Shown here piece by piece: positions 12,001 through 22,694 of a stretch of 64,000 nt of DNA. The number at the start of each line of letters is the position of its first letter. The first letter of the stretch is position 1. The DNA is from Petrolisthes cinctipes (Eukaryota > Arthropoda > Malacostraca > Decapoda > Porcellanidae). The notes under the pieces are model-generated. The model did no database searches. It saw only the letters and a list, made by a program, of their open reading frames with translations, and had not been told where the DNA came from. A program made the position numbers and the translations under genes. The stretch is taken from NCBI GenBank assembly GCA_033782935.1, contig JAWQEG010003694.1, forward strand, positions 186,001 to 250,000, in the 5' to 3' direction.

Positions 12001-15000
12001 GTTTGGTACTGGTAGTATAACTAGGTGGTAGTGTGGCTTCAGTGTGTGGTACCCCAGGTGCTACTGTGGTATCAGTGTGTGGTACTCCAGGTGGTAGTGT
12101 GGTATCAGTGTGTGGTACTCCAGGTGGTAGTGTGGCTTCAGTGTGTGGTACCCCAGGTGCTAGTGTGGTATCAGTGTGTGGTACTCCAGGTGGTAGTGTG
12201 GTATCAGTGTGTGGTACTCCAGGTTTAGGAGTGGTTGTATAACCTGGTGGTAGTGTGGTATCAGTGTGTGGTACCCCAGGTGGTAGTGTGGTATCAGTGT
12301 GTGGTACTTCAGGTTTGGGAGTGGTTGTATAACCTGGTGATAGTGTGGTATCAGTGTGTGGTACTCCAGGTTTGGGAGTGGTTGTATAAACTGCTGGTAG
12401 TGTGGTATCAGTGTGTGGTACTCCAGGTTTGGGAGTGGTTGTATAACCTGGTGGTAGTGTGGTATCAGTGTGTGGTACTCCAGGTTTGGGAGTGGTTGTA
12501 TAACCTGGTGGTAGTGTGGTATCAGTGTGTGGTACTCCAGGTTTGGGAGTGGTTGTATAACCTAGTGGTAGTGTGGTATCAGTGAGTGGTACTCCAGGTT
12601 TGGGAGTGGTTGTATAACCAGGTGGTAGTGTGGTATCAGTGTGTGGTACTCCAGGTGGTAGTGTGGTATCAGTGTGTGGTACTCCAGGTGGTAGTGTGGT
12701 ATCAGTGTGTGGTACCCCTGGTGGTAGTGTGGTATCAGTGTGTGGTACCACAGGTGGTAGTGTGGCTTCAGTGTTTGGTACCCCAGGTGGTAGTGTTGTA
12801 TCAGTGTGTGGTACCCCAGGTGGTAGTGTTGTATCAGTGTGTGGTACCCCAGGTGGTAGTGTGGTATCAGTGTGTGGTACTCCAGGTGGTAGTGTGGTAT
12901 CAGTGTGTGGTACCCCAGGTGGAAGTATAACTTCAGTGTATGGTAGCCCAGGTGGTAGTGTGGTATCAGTGTGTGGTACCCCAGGTATGGGAGTGGTTGT
13001 ATAACCTGGTGGTAGTGTGGTATAAGTGTGTGGTACTCCAGGTTTCGGAGTGGTTGTATAACCTGGTGGTAGTGTGGTATCAGTGTGTGGTACTCCAGGT
13101 TTGGGAGTGGTTGTATAACCTGGTGGTAGTGTGGTATCAGTGTGTGGTACTCCGGGTTTGGGAGTGGTTGTATAACCTGGTGGTAGTGTGGTATCAGTGT
13201 GTGGTACTCCAGGTTTGGGAGTGATTGAATAAACTGGTGGTAGTGTGGTATCAGTGTGTGGTACTCCAGGTTTGGGAGTGGTTGTATAACCTGGTGGTAG
13301 TGTGGTATCAGTGTGTGGTACTCCAGGTTTAGGAGTGATTGTATAAACTGGTCGTAGTGTGGTATCAGTGTGTGGTACTCCAGGTGGTTGTGTGGCTTCA
13401 GTATGTGGTACTCCAGGTTGTAGTGTGGTATTAGTGTGTGGTACCCCAGGTGGTAGTGTGGTATCAGTGTGTGGTACTCCAGGTGGTAGTGTGGTATCAG
13501 TGTGTGGTACCCCCGGTGGAAGTATAACTTCAGTGTATGGTAGCCCAGGTGGTAGTGTGGTATCAATGTGTGGTACCCCAGGTTTGGGAGTGGTTGTATA
13601 ACCTGGTGGTAGTGTGGTATCAGTGTGTGGTACTCCAGGTTTCGGAGTGGTTGTATAACCTGGTGGTAGTGTGGTATCAGTGTACGGTACTCCAGGTGGT
13701 AGTGTGGTATCAGTGTGTGGTACTCCAGGTTTGGGAGTAATTGTATAACCTGGTGGTAGTGTGGTATCAGTGTGTGGTACTCCAGGTGGTAGTGTGGCTT
13801 CAGTATGTGGTACTCCAGGTTGTAGTGTGGTATTAGTGTGTGGTACCCCAGGTGGTAGTGTGGTATCAGTGTGTGGTACTCCAGGTGGTAGTGTGGTATC
13901 AGTGTGTGGTACCCCAGGTGGAAGTATAACTTCAGTGTATGGTAGCCCAGGTGGTAGTGTGGTATCAATGTGTGGTACCCCAGGTTTGGGAGTGGTTGTA
14001 TAACCTGGTGGTAGTGTGGTATCAGTGTGTCGTACTCCAGGTTTGGGAGTGGTTGTATAACCTGGTGGTAGTGTGGTATCAGTGTATGGTACTCCAGGTT
14101 TGGGAGTGGTTGTATAACCTGGTGGTAGTGTGGTATCAGTGTGTGGTACTCCAGGTTTGGGAGTGGTTGTATAACCTGGTGGTAGTGTGGTATCAGTGTG
14201 TGGTACTCCAGGTTTGGGAGTAATTGTATACCTTGGTGGTAGTGTGGTATCAGTGTGTGGTACTCCAGGTTTGGGAGTGGTTGTATAACCTGGTGGTAGT
14301 GTGGTATCAGTGTGTGGTACTCCAGGTTTGGGAGTGGTTGTATAACCTGGTGGTAGTGTGGTATCAGTGTGTGGTACTCCGGGTTTGGGAGTGGTTGTAT
14401 AACCTGGTGGTAGTGTGGTATCAGTGTGTGGTACTCCAGGTTTGGGAGTGATTGAATAAACTGGTGGTAGTGTGGTATCAGTGTGTGGTACTCCAGGTGG
14501 TAGTGTGGCTTCAGTATGTGGTACTCCAGGTGGTAGTGTGGTATCAGTGTGTGGTACCCCAGGTGGTAGTGTGGTATCAGTGTGTGGTACTCCAGGTGGT
14601 AGTGTGGTATCAGTGTGTGGTGCCCCAGGTGGAAGTGTGGTATCAGTGTGTGGTACTCCAGGTGGTAGTGTGGTATCAGTGTGTGGTACCCCAGGTTTGG
14701 GAGTGGTTGTATAACCTGGTGGTAGTGTGGTATCAGTGTGTGGTACTCCAGGTTTGGGAGTGGTTGTATAACCTAGTGGTAGTGTGGTATCAGTGTGTGG
14801 TACTCCTTGTTTGGGAGTGATTGAATAAACTGGTGGTAGTGTGGTATCAGTGTGTGGTACTCCAGGTGGTAGTGTGGCTTCAGTATGTGGTGCTCCAGGT
14901 GGTAGTGTGGTATCAGTGTGTGGTACCCCAGGTGGTAGTGTGGTATCAGTGTGTGGTATTCCAGGTGGTAGTGTGGTATCAGTGTGTGGTACCCCAGGTG

Positions 15001-18000
15001 GAAGTGTGGTATCAGTGTGTGGTACTCCAGGTGGTAGTGTGGTATCAGTGTGTGGTACTCCAGGTTTGGGAGTGGTTGTATAACCAGGTGGTAGTGTGGT
15101 ATCAGTGTGTGGTACTCCAGGTTTGGGAGTGGTTGTATAACCTGGTGGTAGTGTGGTATCAGTGTATGGTACTCCAGGTTTGGGAGTGGTTGTATAACCT
15201 GGTGGTAGTGTGGTATCAGTGTGTGGTACTCCAGGTTTGGGAGTGGTTGTATAACCTGGTGGTAGTGTGGTATCAGTGTGTGGTACTCCAGGTTTGGGAG
15301 TGGTTGCATAACCTGGTGGTAGTGTGGTATCAGTGTGTGGTACTCCAGGTTTGGGAGTGGTTGTATAACCTGGTGGTAGTGTGGTATCAGTGTGTGGTAT
15401 TCCAGGTTTGGGAGTGATTGAATAAACTGGTGGTAGTGTGGTATCAGTGTATGGTACTCCAGGTGGTAGTGTGGTATCAGTGTGTGGTACTCCAGGTGGT
15501 AGTGTGGTATCAGTGTGTGGTACTGTAGGTGGTAGTGTGGTATCAGTGTGTGGTATTCCAGGTGGTAGTGTGGTATCAGTGTGTGGTACCCCAGGTGGAA
15601 GTGTGGTATCAGTGTGTGGTACACCGGGTGGTAGTGTGGTATCAGTGTGTGGTACCCCAGGTTTGGGAGTGGTTGTATAACCTGGTTTTAGTGTGGTATC
15701 AGTGTGTGGTACTCCAGGTTTGGGAGTGGTTGTATAACCTGGTGGTAGTGTGGTATCAGTGTGTGGTACTCCAGGTTTGGGAGTGGTTGTATAACCTGGT
15801 GGCAGTGTGGTATCAGTGTACGGTACTCCAGGTTTGGGAGTGGTTATATAACCAGGTATTAGTGTGGTATCAGTGTGTGGTACCACAGGTGGTAGTGTGA
15901 CTTCAGTGTGTGGTACCCCAGGTGGTAGTGTGGTATCAGTGTGTGGTACCCCAGGTGGAAGTGTGGTATCAGTGTGTGGTACTCCAGGTTTGGGAGTGGT
16001 TGTATAACCTGGTGGTAGTGTGGTATCAGTGTGTGGTACTCCAGGTTTGGGAGTGGTTGTATAACCTGGTGGTAGTGTGGTATCAGTGTGTGGTACTCCA
16101 GGTTTGGGAGTGGTTGTATAACCTGGTGGTAGTGTGGTATCAGTGTGTGGTACTCCAGGTTTGGGAGTGGTTGCATAACCTGGTTGTAGTGTGGTATCAG
16201 CGTGTGGTACTCCAGGTTTGGGAGTGGTTGCATAACCTGGTGGTAGTGTGGTATCAGTGTGTGGTACTCCAGGTTTGGGAGTGGTTGTATAACCTGGTGG
16301 TAGTGTGGTATCAGTGTATGGTACCTCAGGAGCCAATGTACTCTCTGTATCTCTTACTTGAGGTGGTTGAGTACCATCAGTAATTAGTAACTCATATATA
16401 GTTGTAGTATAATCAGTTGGTAGTGTAACTTCTGTGTCTGGTACAATAGAGGTACTTGTAGTAATGTTATAAGGGGGTGATGTATCTGTAGTATTGTCAA
16501 TAAGAGGTAAGTCTGTTATATTATCAGGGAATATTATTGGTATTCCTGTCAAAGTTATACTAGGTTTGGTACTGGTAGTATAACTAGGTGGTAGTGTGGC
16601 TTCAGTGTGTGGTACCTCATGTGCTACTGTGGTATCAGTGTGTGGTACTCCAGGTGGTAGTGTGGTATCAGTGTGTGGTACTCCAGGTGGTAGTGTGGCT
16701 TCTGTGTATGGTACCCCAGGTGGTAGTGTGGTATCAGTGTGTGGTACTCCAGGTTTGGGAGTGGTTGTATAACCAGGTGGTAGTGTGGTATAAGTGTGTG
16801 GTACTCCAGGTTTGGGAGTGGTTGTATAACCTGGTGGTAGTGTGGTATCAGTGTGTGGTACTCCAGGTTTGGGAGTGGTTATATAACCTGGTGGTAGTGT
16901 GGTTTCAGTGTGTGGTACTCCAGGTGGTAATGTGGTATCAGTGTGTGGTACCCCTGGTGGTAGTGTGGTATCAGTGTGTGGTACTCCAGGTTTGGGAGTG
17001 GTTGTATAACCAGGTAGTGTGGTATCAGTGTGTGGTACCACTGGTGGTAGTGTGGCTTCAGTGTGTGGTACCCCAGGTGGTAGTGTGGTATCAGTGTGTG
17101 ATACACCAGGTGGTAGTGTGGTATCAGTGTGTGGTACTCCAGGTTTGGGAGTGGTTGTATAACCTGGTGGTAGTGTGGTATCAGTGTGTGGTACTCCAGG
17201 TTTGGGAGTGGTTGTATAACCTGGTGGTAGTGTGGTATCAGTGTACGGTACTCCAGGTGGTAGTGTGGTATCAGTGTGTGGTACTCCAGGTTTGGGAGTG
17301 GTTGTATAACCTGGTGGTAGTGTGGTATCAGTGTGTGGTACTCCAGGTTTGGGAGTGGTTGTATAACCTGGTGGTAGTGTGGTATCAGTGTGTGGTACTC
17401 CAGGTTTGGGAGTGGTTGTATAACCTGGTGGTAGTGTGGTATCAGTGTATGGTACTCCAGGTTTGGGAGTGGTTGTATAACCTGGTGGTAGTGTGGTATC
17501 AGTGTGTGGTACTCCAGGTTTGGGAGTGGTTGTATAACCTGGTGGTAGTGTGGTATCAGTGTGTGGTACTCCAGGTTTGGGAGTGGTTGTATAACCTGGT
17601 GGTATTGTGGTATCAGTGTATGGTACCTCAGGAGCCAATGTACTCTCTGTATCTCTTACTTGAGGTGGTTGAGTACCATCAGTAATTAGTAACTCATATA
17701 TAGTTGTAGTATAATCAGTTGGTAGTGTAACTTCTGTGTCTGGTACAATAGAGGTACTTGTAGTAATGTTATAAGGGGGTGATGTATCTGTAGTATTGTC
17801 AATAAGAGGTAAGTCTGTTATATTATCAGGGAATATTATTGGTATTCCTGTCAAAGTTATACTAGGTTTGGTACTGGTAGTATAACTAGGTGGTAGTGTG
17901 GCTTCAGTGTGTGGTACCCCAGGTGCTACTGTGGTATCAGTGTGTGGTATTCCAGGTGGTAGTGTGGCTTCTGTGTATGGTACCCCAGGTGGTAGTGTGG

Positions 18001-19728
18001 TATCAGTGTGTGGTACTCCAGGTTTGGGAGTGGTTGTATAACCAGGTGGTAGTGTGGTATCAGTGTGTGGTACTCCAGGTTTGGGAGTCGTTGTATAACC
18101 TGGTGGTAGTGTGGTATCAGTGTGTGGTACTCCAGGTTTGGGAGTGGTTGTATAACCTGGTGGTAGTGTGGTATCAGTGTGTGGTACTCCAGGTGGTAGT
18201 GTGGTATCAGTGTGTGGTACCCCTGGTGGTAGTGTCGTATCAGTGTGTGGTACTCCAGGTTTGGGAGTGGTTGTATAACCTGGTGGTAGTGTGGTATCAG
18301 TGTGTGGTACCCCAGGTTTGGGAGTGGTTGTATAACCTGGTGGTAGTGTGGTATCAGTGTGTGGTACTCCAGGTTTGGGAGTGGTTGTATAACCAGGTGG
18401 TAGTGTGGTATCAGTGTACGGTACTCCAGGTGGTAGTGTGGTATCAGTGTGTGGTACTTCAGGTTTGGTAGTGGTTGTATAACCTGGTGGTAGTGTGGTA
18501 TCAGTGTATGGTACTCCAGGTTTGGGAGTAGTTGTATAACCTGGTGGTAGTGTGGTATCAGTGTGTGGTACCCCAGGTTTGGGAGTGGTTGTATAACCTG
18601 TTGGTAGTGTGGTATCAGTGTGTGGTACTCCAGGTTTGGGAGTGGTTGTATAACCTGGTGGTAGTGTGATATCAGTGTGTGGTACCCCAGGTTTGGGAGT
18701 GGTTGTATAACCTGGTGGTAGTGTGGTATCAGTGTGTGGTACTCCAGTTTTGGGAGTGGTTGTATAACCTGATGGTAGTGTGGTATCACTGTGTGGTACT
18801 CCAGGTTTGGGAGTGATTGTATAACCAGGTGGGTGTGTGGTATCAGTGTGTGGTACTCCAGGTTTGGGAGTGGTTGTATAACCTGGTGGTACTCCAGGTT
18901 TGGGAGTGGTTGTATAACCAGGTGGGTGTGTGGTATCAGTGTCTGGCATGTCTGGTGTTATTGTACTTTCTGTATCTCTTACTTCAGGTTGTTGTGTACC
19001 CTTTGTGAATTGCACCTCAGGTTGTGTTGTAGTATTATCAAGTTGTATCAGATCCTGAGTTCCTGTCATACTTGGGATGATTGTGGTTATGTTGTAAGGG
19101 GTTGTTGTTGTTGTTGTTGTATCTCTTGTAACATCAATGAGAGGCAAGTCTGTTTTGATATGATCAAGAGTCACTAGGGGCTTTTCAGTATATGTTGGAT
19201 ATGTTACTGGTGTTTGGGGTTTGGTTATTGTGTATGGTGTAGTAATCTTTGTTTCAGCTTGGTTGGGTTCTGTGGTAAAAAATATGCCAGAAGTAGTCTC
19301 TGGAACTAGGGTACTTATTTTGCTTACTGGCGTTGCTCTTTCTGTTGAAAGTTCATCCAGTGGGGATTTTGTAGTGATTGTATCAAAAGTGTAATTTAGT
19401 TTAATAGTAGTTGATGTATATGGATCACTTTCTAATTCTCCTTTTACATCTGGTAGTGTTGGTCTAATATCTACTGTTCCTGAAGGTGTTGTCAATATAT
19501 ATGTAGTCTCATATGTCTCTGGGTCTGGGGTTGGGGTTGGCACTGGGTAGGATGGGGTAGGTGTGGTTGGTATTGGGTGAATGGTGGGACTTGTAAGGTC
19601 TGGACTGTATGGGACAGATGATGGTGGTGGTGGAGTTGTGGGTGGCAAGGTGGTTTTTTCAACATCATCGGTTCTTATACTTTGTGTAGTTTGGGCTGTT
19701 TCTGGTGTGGTGGTGCTGGTGATATTTG
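1..19728 (-). CDS. dpy: dumpy exon 31: giant PIGSFEAST-like repeat exon (3' end outside window)
   Basis: The exon opens after an acceptor TTTTATTACAG with two bases completing a codon (phase 1), matching the donor of the 24615-24695 exon. The same reading frame is still open at base 2, about 6,575 codons later, with no stop seen. The first ~260 codons (19728-18950) are unique Thr/Pro/Ser-rich sequence. The rest is a tandem array of VPHTDTTLPPG with or without YTTTPKPG. From about 18946 down to the edge I saw no in-frame Met and no Cys. The role expected from Dumpy is an extended, O-glycosylated elastic spacer before the C-terminal ZP region. No intron is needed anywhere in it. I read it by eye, so a stray stop could have been missed, but frame identity at both ends argues against indel damage. 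Confidence 0.87.
453..709 (-). repeat. unique island copy 1 within the array
   Basis: A 257-bp non-minisatellite block encoding about 85 residues. It contains three N-glycosylation sequons (NITD, NTTD, NITT), the motif DLPLIDNTTDT and a more acidic/aliphatic stretch (IYELLITDGTQPPQV). It joins array units on both sides in frame. I read it as the full-length PIGSFEAST-type unit from which the short repeats expanded. Confidence 0.85.
1851..2107 (-). repeat. unique island copy 2
   Basis: Same 257-bp block, 1398 bp from copy 1, collinear without indels. The only difference I found is at the last bases (CTAAG for CTAGG on the plus strand). Confidence 0.85.
3641..6060 (-). repeat. 1233-bp in-frame segmental duplication inside the array
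   Basis: Marker units repeat at +1233 bp: HTK-A units at 3641 and 4874, and at 4376 and 5609. Translations starting at 3649 and 4882 agree over about 180 codons. 1233 bp equals 8 short plus 17 long units, so one large in-frame tandem duplication is the simplest explanation. Confidence 0.8.
6031..10740 (-). repeat. higher-order repeat block (fixed 8-short-unit cassette plus a variable run of 57-mers)
   Basis: A marker short unit (plus-strand CTTCAGGTTGTAGTG) starts at 6031, 6922, 7870, 8875, 9937 and 10600. Between markers lie three short units, one long unit with the variant YTITKPG, five short units, then a run of ordinary long units. Spacings are 891, 948, 1005, 1062 and 663 bp, which equal 8x33 plus 11, 12, 13, 14 and 7 times 57. 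Confidence 0.88.
11769..12025 (-). repeat. unique island copy 3
   Basis: Same 257-bp block, 9918 bp from copy 2 and in the same frame. I saw no internal difference from copy 1. Confidence 0.85.
16332..16588 (-). repeat. unique island copy 4
   Basis: Same block, 4563 bp from copy 3. The flanking unit differs (GGAGCC for GGTGCC on the plus strand), a variant shared only with copy 5, so these two are probably sister duplicates. Confidence 0.85.
17634..17890 (-). repeat. unique island copy 5
   Basis: Same block, 1302 bp from copy 4 and carrying the same GGAGCC edge variant. It is the most 5' (in the gene) of the five near-identical islands. Confidence 0.85.
18950..19180 (-). repeat. diverged sixth island at the 5' edge of the array
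   Basis: Related to the five islands by order and motifs: TDLPLIDVTRDT for TDLPLIDNTTDT, PYNITTI, GTQQPEVRDTESTITP for GTQPPQVRDTESTLAP. It carries a Thr run and two Met codons. It abuts unique sequence at 19.2 kb. I infer that it is an older copy at the array edge that escaped homogenisation. Confidence 0.75.
18950..19728 (-). other. unique Thr/Pro-rich lead-in to the array
   Basis: This is the 5' part of exon 31. It reads TSTTTPETAQTTQ, then PP(T)PPPPSS, PTPTPDP and ETYETTYIL, with a GIFFTTEPNQ hydrophobic patch and sequon NYT. There is no Cys. It resembles a mucin-like linker. It is not repetitive at DNA level, so it is a good anchor for identifying the exon in other species. Confidence 0.8.
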
Positions 19729-20793
19729 CTGTAATAAAAGTTCAACAATATTTTTGTAAATACCTAATTCTACTACTGTACATGTCCGTGGTTGACAATT
19801 TGGGCCAGCGGACACCCTAATAAGGGATGAAAACTGACCTTTGTGGTGGGGTTATGCAAGAGAAATTTTTACTACTGATACTAGGCAGAAATTCTGTGTT
19901 GTGGGGAAATGAGATGCACTCTGCCAAAACCTGAAGTAATCCAAGAACCGTCCGAGTAAAGCAAGAGAGAGCTGAGTACAATCACACTTAAAGTTCAGTT
20001 TCACTTCCAGTCACAAAGACAGTGTAACTTGGAATGTCTTTAGTTTAACTGTGAATTCCTCTGGCATAATACTCCTCTTTCACTCGATAAACTCTTGCTG
20101 CTTTGATCAACATGAATCTTTCTATAAATTATTTAATCATTATCTTCTATGACATGAGTTTTTGTTTGTGGATATATGTATATAATTCTGAATCTCTGGA
20201 CATCAATACTGATTCCTTCCCATAACAACAATTGCCAAGTGACAGGCAAAGAAAACAAGAAAGTGTTCAGCTGATGCTACAATGGTCAGGCAGAATACAA
20301 ATCATAAAGGTACTGTATTGATAAACTGTAGTGTGGGTTTCATGGACATAAGCTTAGTGTGTAGTGCAATACTCTAATGACAAATTATGTTGGCATTACA
20401 CAACTCTGAATCACACAACATATCCCTGTGTTTGACCAAGAACAAAATTTGTCTATGTATGCCCAAAGTTATCACAATACCCTCTAAATTTTAATCAAGG
20501 TAATCATGTACTTTCAAAATAAGAACCCCAGCTGAACCTCAATAGTTTTCTAACACAAGATACAAATTTCTAAGGTGGCAAGGAACCTATGAAATCAGTT
20601 CATCGGTGGAAGCTAGTGATTCCTCCAAACTATGTCACTAACCAGACTCCCTCAATAAAGGTACTGTTTTATGGCAATGATTGTAGGAATCCATAGCCCC
20701 CAATTCCCTCTCTGTATCACAAGCCCATACGTTTTAACACTTTTATGCTAATATAATAATATAACACCTTGAAAATCAAGTTATATGTCTATA

Positions 20794-20817
20794 CATATAT
20801 ATATATATATATATATA
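20794..20817. repeat. (TA)n microsatellite
   Basis: About twelve TA dinucleotides in the intron before the giant exon. Confidence 0.9.
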
Positions 20818-22281
20818 CTAAGCCTATATACAGTACTCTGATCCAAATGAAACCAATATACCATCTAATATCCTACAGTAAAAGTGTACTAACAAGCAAA
20901 TCCCAAGACACTATTCCACTGCCTTCTCACATCTTGTGATTAATGTCTCTCTCCACCATTCTCTTTCACTCAGCTACACTACATTATAAGTGGCTGCCCT
21001 CTTCCTGTTCTTCCAAATACTTCATTATCTCCAAAATCTTTTGCCAACCTATCATCTTCCTGTCGCTGAATTTCCTAAACCATCTCCGTACACTTGTCAT
21101 CAAAAGTTTCTAGTTAACCAATTTTAGCTTTTCTTAGTTTAATCTTCAACTAAATAGCATGTAATTTATGAAAAGCACTTACATTAGCCAATTACCACTT
21201 ATTTAAAATAACTTTGTAATATTTCTTCTTAATGTACAAATAATGTAATCTAAATGTATCATATACTGTATATCCTATATGAGTACAATGCTTAATGTAC
21301 CTTACTTAACAATTTAGGCAGTATTCATTATCTGCAGTTTTGTTTAAATGATGCAGCATCATATGTTTAAATCTTTAGAATGATGTTGGTTGTGCAAATA
21401 TCCTTTTATGTTTTGGGGGTTGGTGACTGATTTATTTGTTATGTTGAGGAGGTGAAGTTAGTAATCACAGGTTAAGAGGAGCTTTGGTGATGAAATGAGA
21501 GAACTATGGTATGTACAGTCGGCAAGTTAGCATAACACATAGATATAGATGAAAAACATCTCATACAGGAGAGGTTAATGAAAAAAGGAAGTATTTTTCT
21601 ACAAAGGGGAGAGAAACTGCAATGAAATTATATCGGAGGGAAAGAGTAGACATGAAAATAGTAACACCGACAGTACTGCAATGATAATTTACAAAGAAAA
21701 TGAATGATGTGACTGATAATGACTGATGAACCAAACATGCTGGCAGGCAGACAGTATAATAAACAAGCACAGCATCAGCATACACACACATGCACACTAA
21801 TTCTATACTTTTTATGTATCCACTATTTAAAAGTTGCATCACGCCCCAGTCAAACAAATGCTGGCGGGATGGGAGAAGCGCTTACAACAACCATAATACG
21901 TTTACGCGACACATCGTATCAAACGCGGCAGGTACGGGACACATATCGTATTCTGCTTTATACTTTAGCAAGCCAAACATATAAACACAATGGAAGCAGA
22001 TGAAAGCAATGGAAGAAACGCACTTACAAGCTATAAACACGGCAGAGAGTATTGTACTTACGGTCAGGTGTTTACAAAGTTAGTGGGTATTAAGAGAGGA
22101 GGATGCTTGCATGCTCTGATCAGTAACCTACGTCTACTGGGGTATATACATGCAGCATTGGTATTAGTATCAGGTTTTGATTTGGTAAAGTAGTAAGTAA
22201 GATGATGCTATGGAAGGGGAACTACCTGTATTGTTAGAAACTGTACGTGAGAAGAACACAAGAAGATAATACTGAGCTGTA

Positions 22282-22433
22282 CACTGGCTCAAAAAAGTAT
22301 CGCGCAGGTAGGGTCCGATGGTTCTGTAAATGATCGCTACAGCTCATGATAAACAAGTTCGTTTTCAGTAGCCATCGTCTTAGGTGTCAGAATATTTCAC
22401 GAGGGAAATGCGCGATACTTTTTTGATCAAGTG
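22282..22433. mobile_element. 152-bp MITE with TA flanks
   Basis: The 25-bp terminal inverted repeats (22282-22306 and 22409-22433) match at 23 positions; each contains AAAAAAGTATCGCGCA or its complement. TA lies directly outside each end (22280-22281, 22434-22435). It has no coding capacity. Length and TA flanks fit a Tc1/mariner-derived MITE. Confidence 0.88.
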
Positions 22434-22694
22434 TACACTGAAGCAAAAAATTATGTGCCTGTAAGGGTGGCTTCAATACAAGGCTGAAATCCACATGTTT
22501 TTTTTGTAAATCCTACTGAATAGGAAAAAGAAGCTTGAGAAATAGCTTATTATATTAGTCTACATTCTAATCACAGCCAATCCTGATATAAATTTTAAAA
22601 TATACTATGGTTTTCTCCCTTGTTTGTGTGTAGGAGAGCACTGCATTACATAACGTTTGTCTCAGCCTCAGTATGAAGGCACCCAATGCACATA

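Larger units (their letters stand above)
1..18945 (-). repeat. coding minisatellite array, 33-bp and 57-bp units
   Basis: There are two unit lengths. The short unit is 33 bp (11 residues, VPHTDTTLPPG). The long unit is the same 33 bp plus 24 bp that add YTTTPKPG (19 residues). A few hundred units fill the interval. Variants are mostly single-base: HTE-A or HTK-A for HTD-T, LPTG, YTITKPG, SITPKPG, LALG. Long-unit runs dominate 3-12 kb; short-unit runs are commonest at 0.7-1.3, 12.0-13.0 and 13.4-15.7 kb. The plus strand of the array is strongly G+T-rich. All indels between units are multiples of 3. Confidence 0.95.

Noticed and set aside
3022..13968. Long minus-strand open frames of the type VIQPLPNLEYHTLIPHYHQ (up to 468 codons)
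   Set aside because: They are off-frame readings of the coding repeat, one base out of register with the frame fixed by the splice acceptor at 19728. They are open only because the unit length is a multiple of 3.
22..18471. Plus-strand frames of the type VVVWYQCVVLQVWEWLYNL and SVCGTPGG
   Set aside because: Antisense readings of the same minisatellite. They break repeatedly at TAG/TAA/TGA variants and have no splice context or upstream gene.
1..18945. CRISPR array or bacterial adhesin repeat as an explanation of the 33/57-bp periodicity
   Set aside because: Units are contiguous with no unique spacers, and the frame continues into a spliced, phase-matched eukaryotic exon series.
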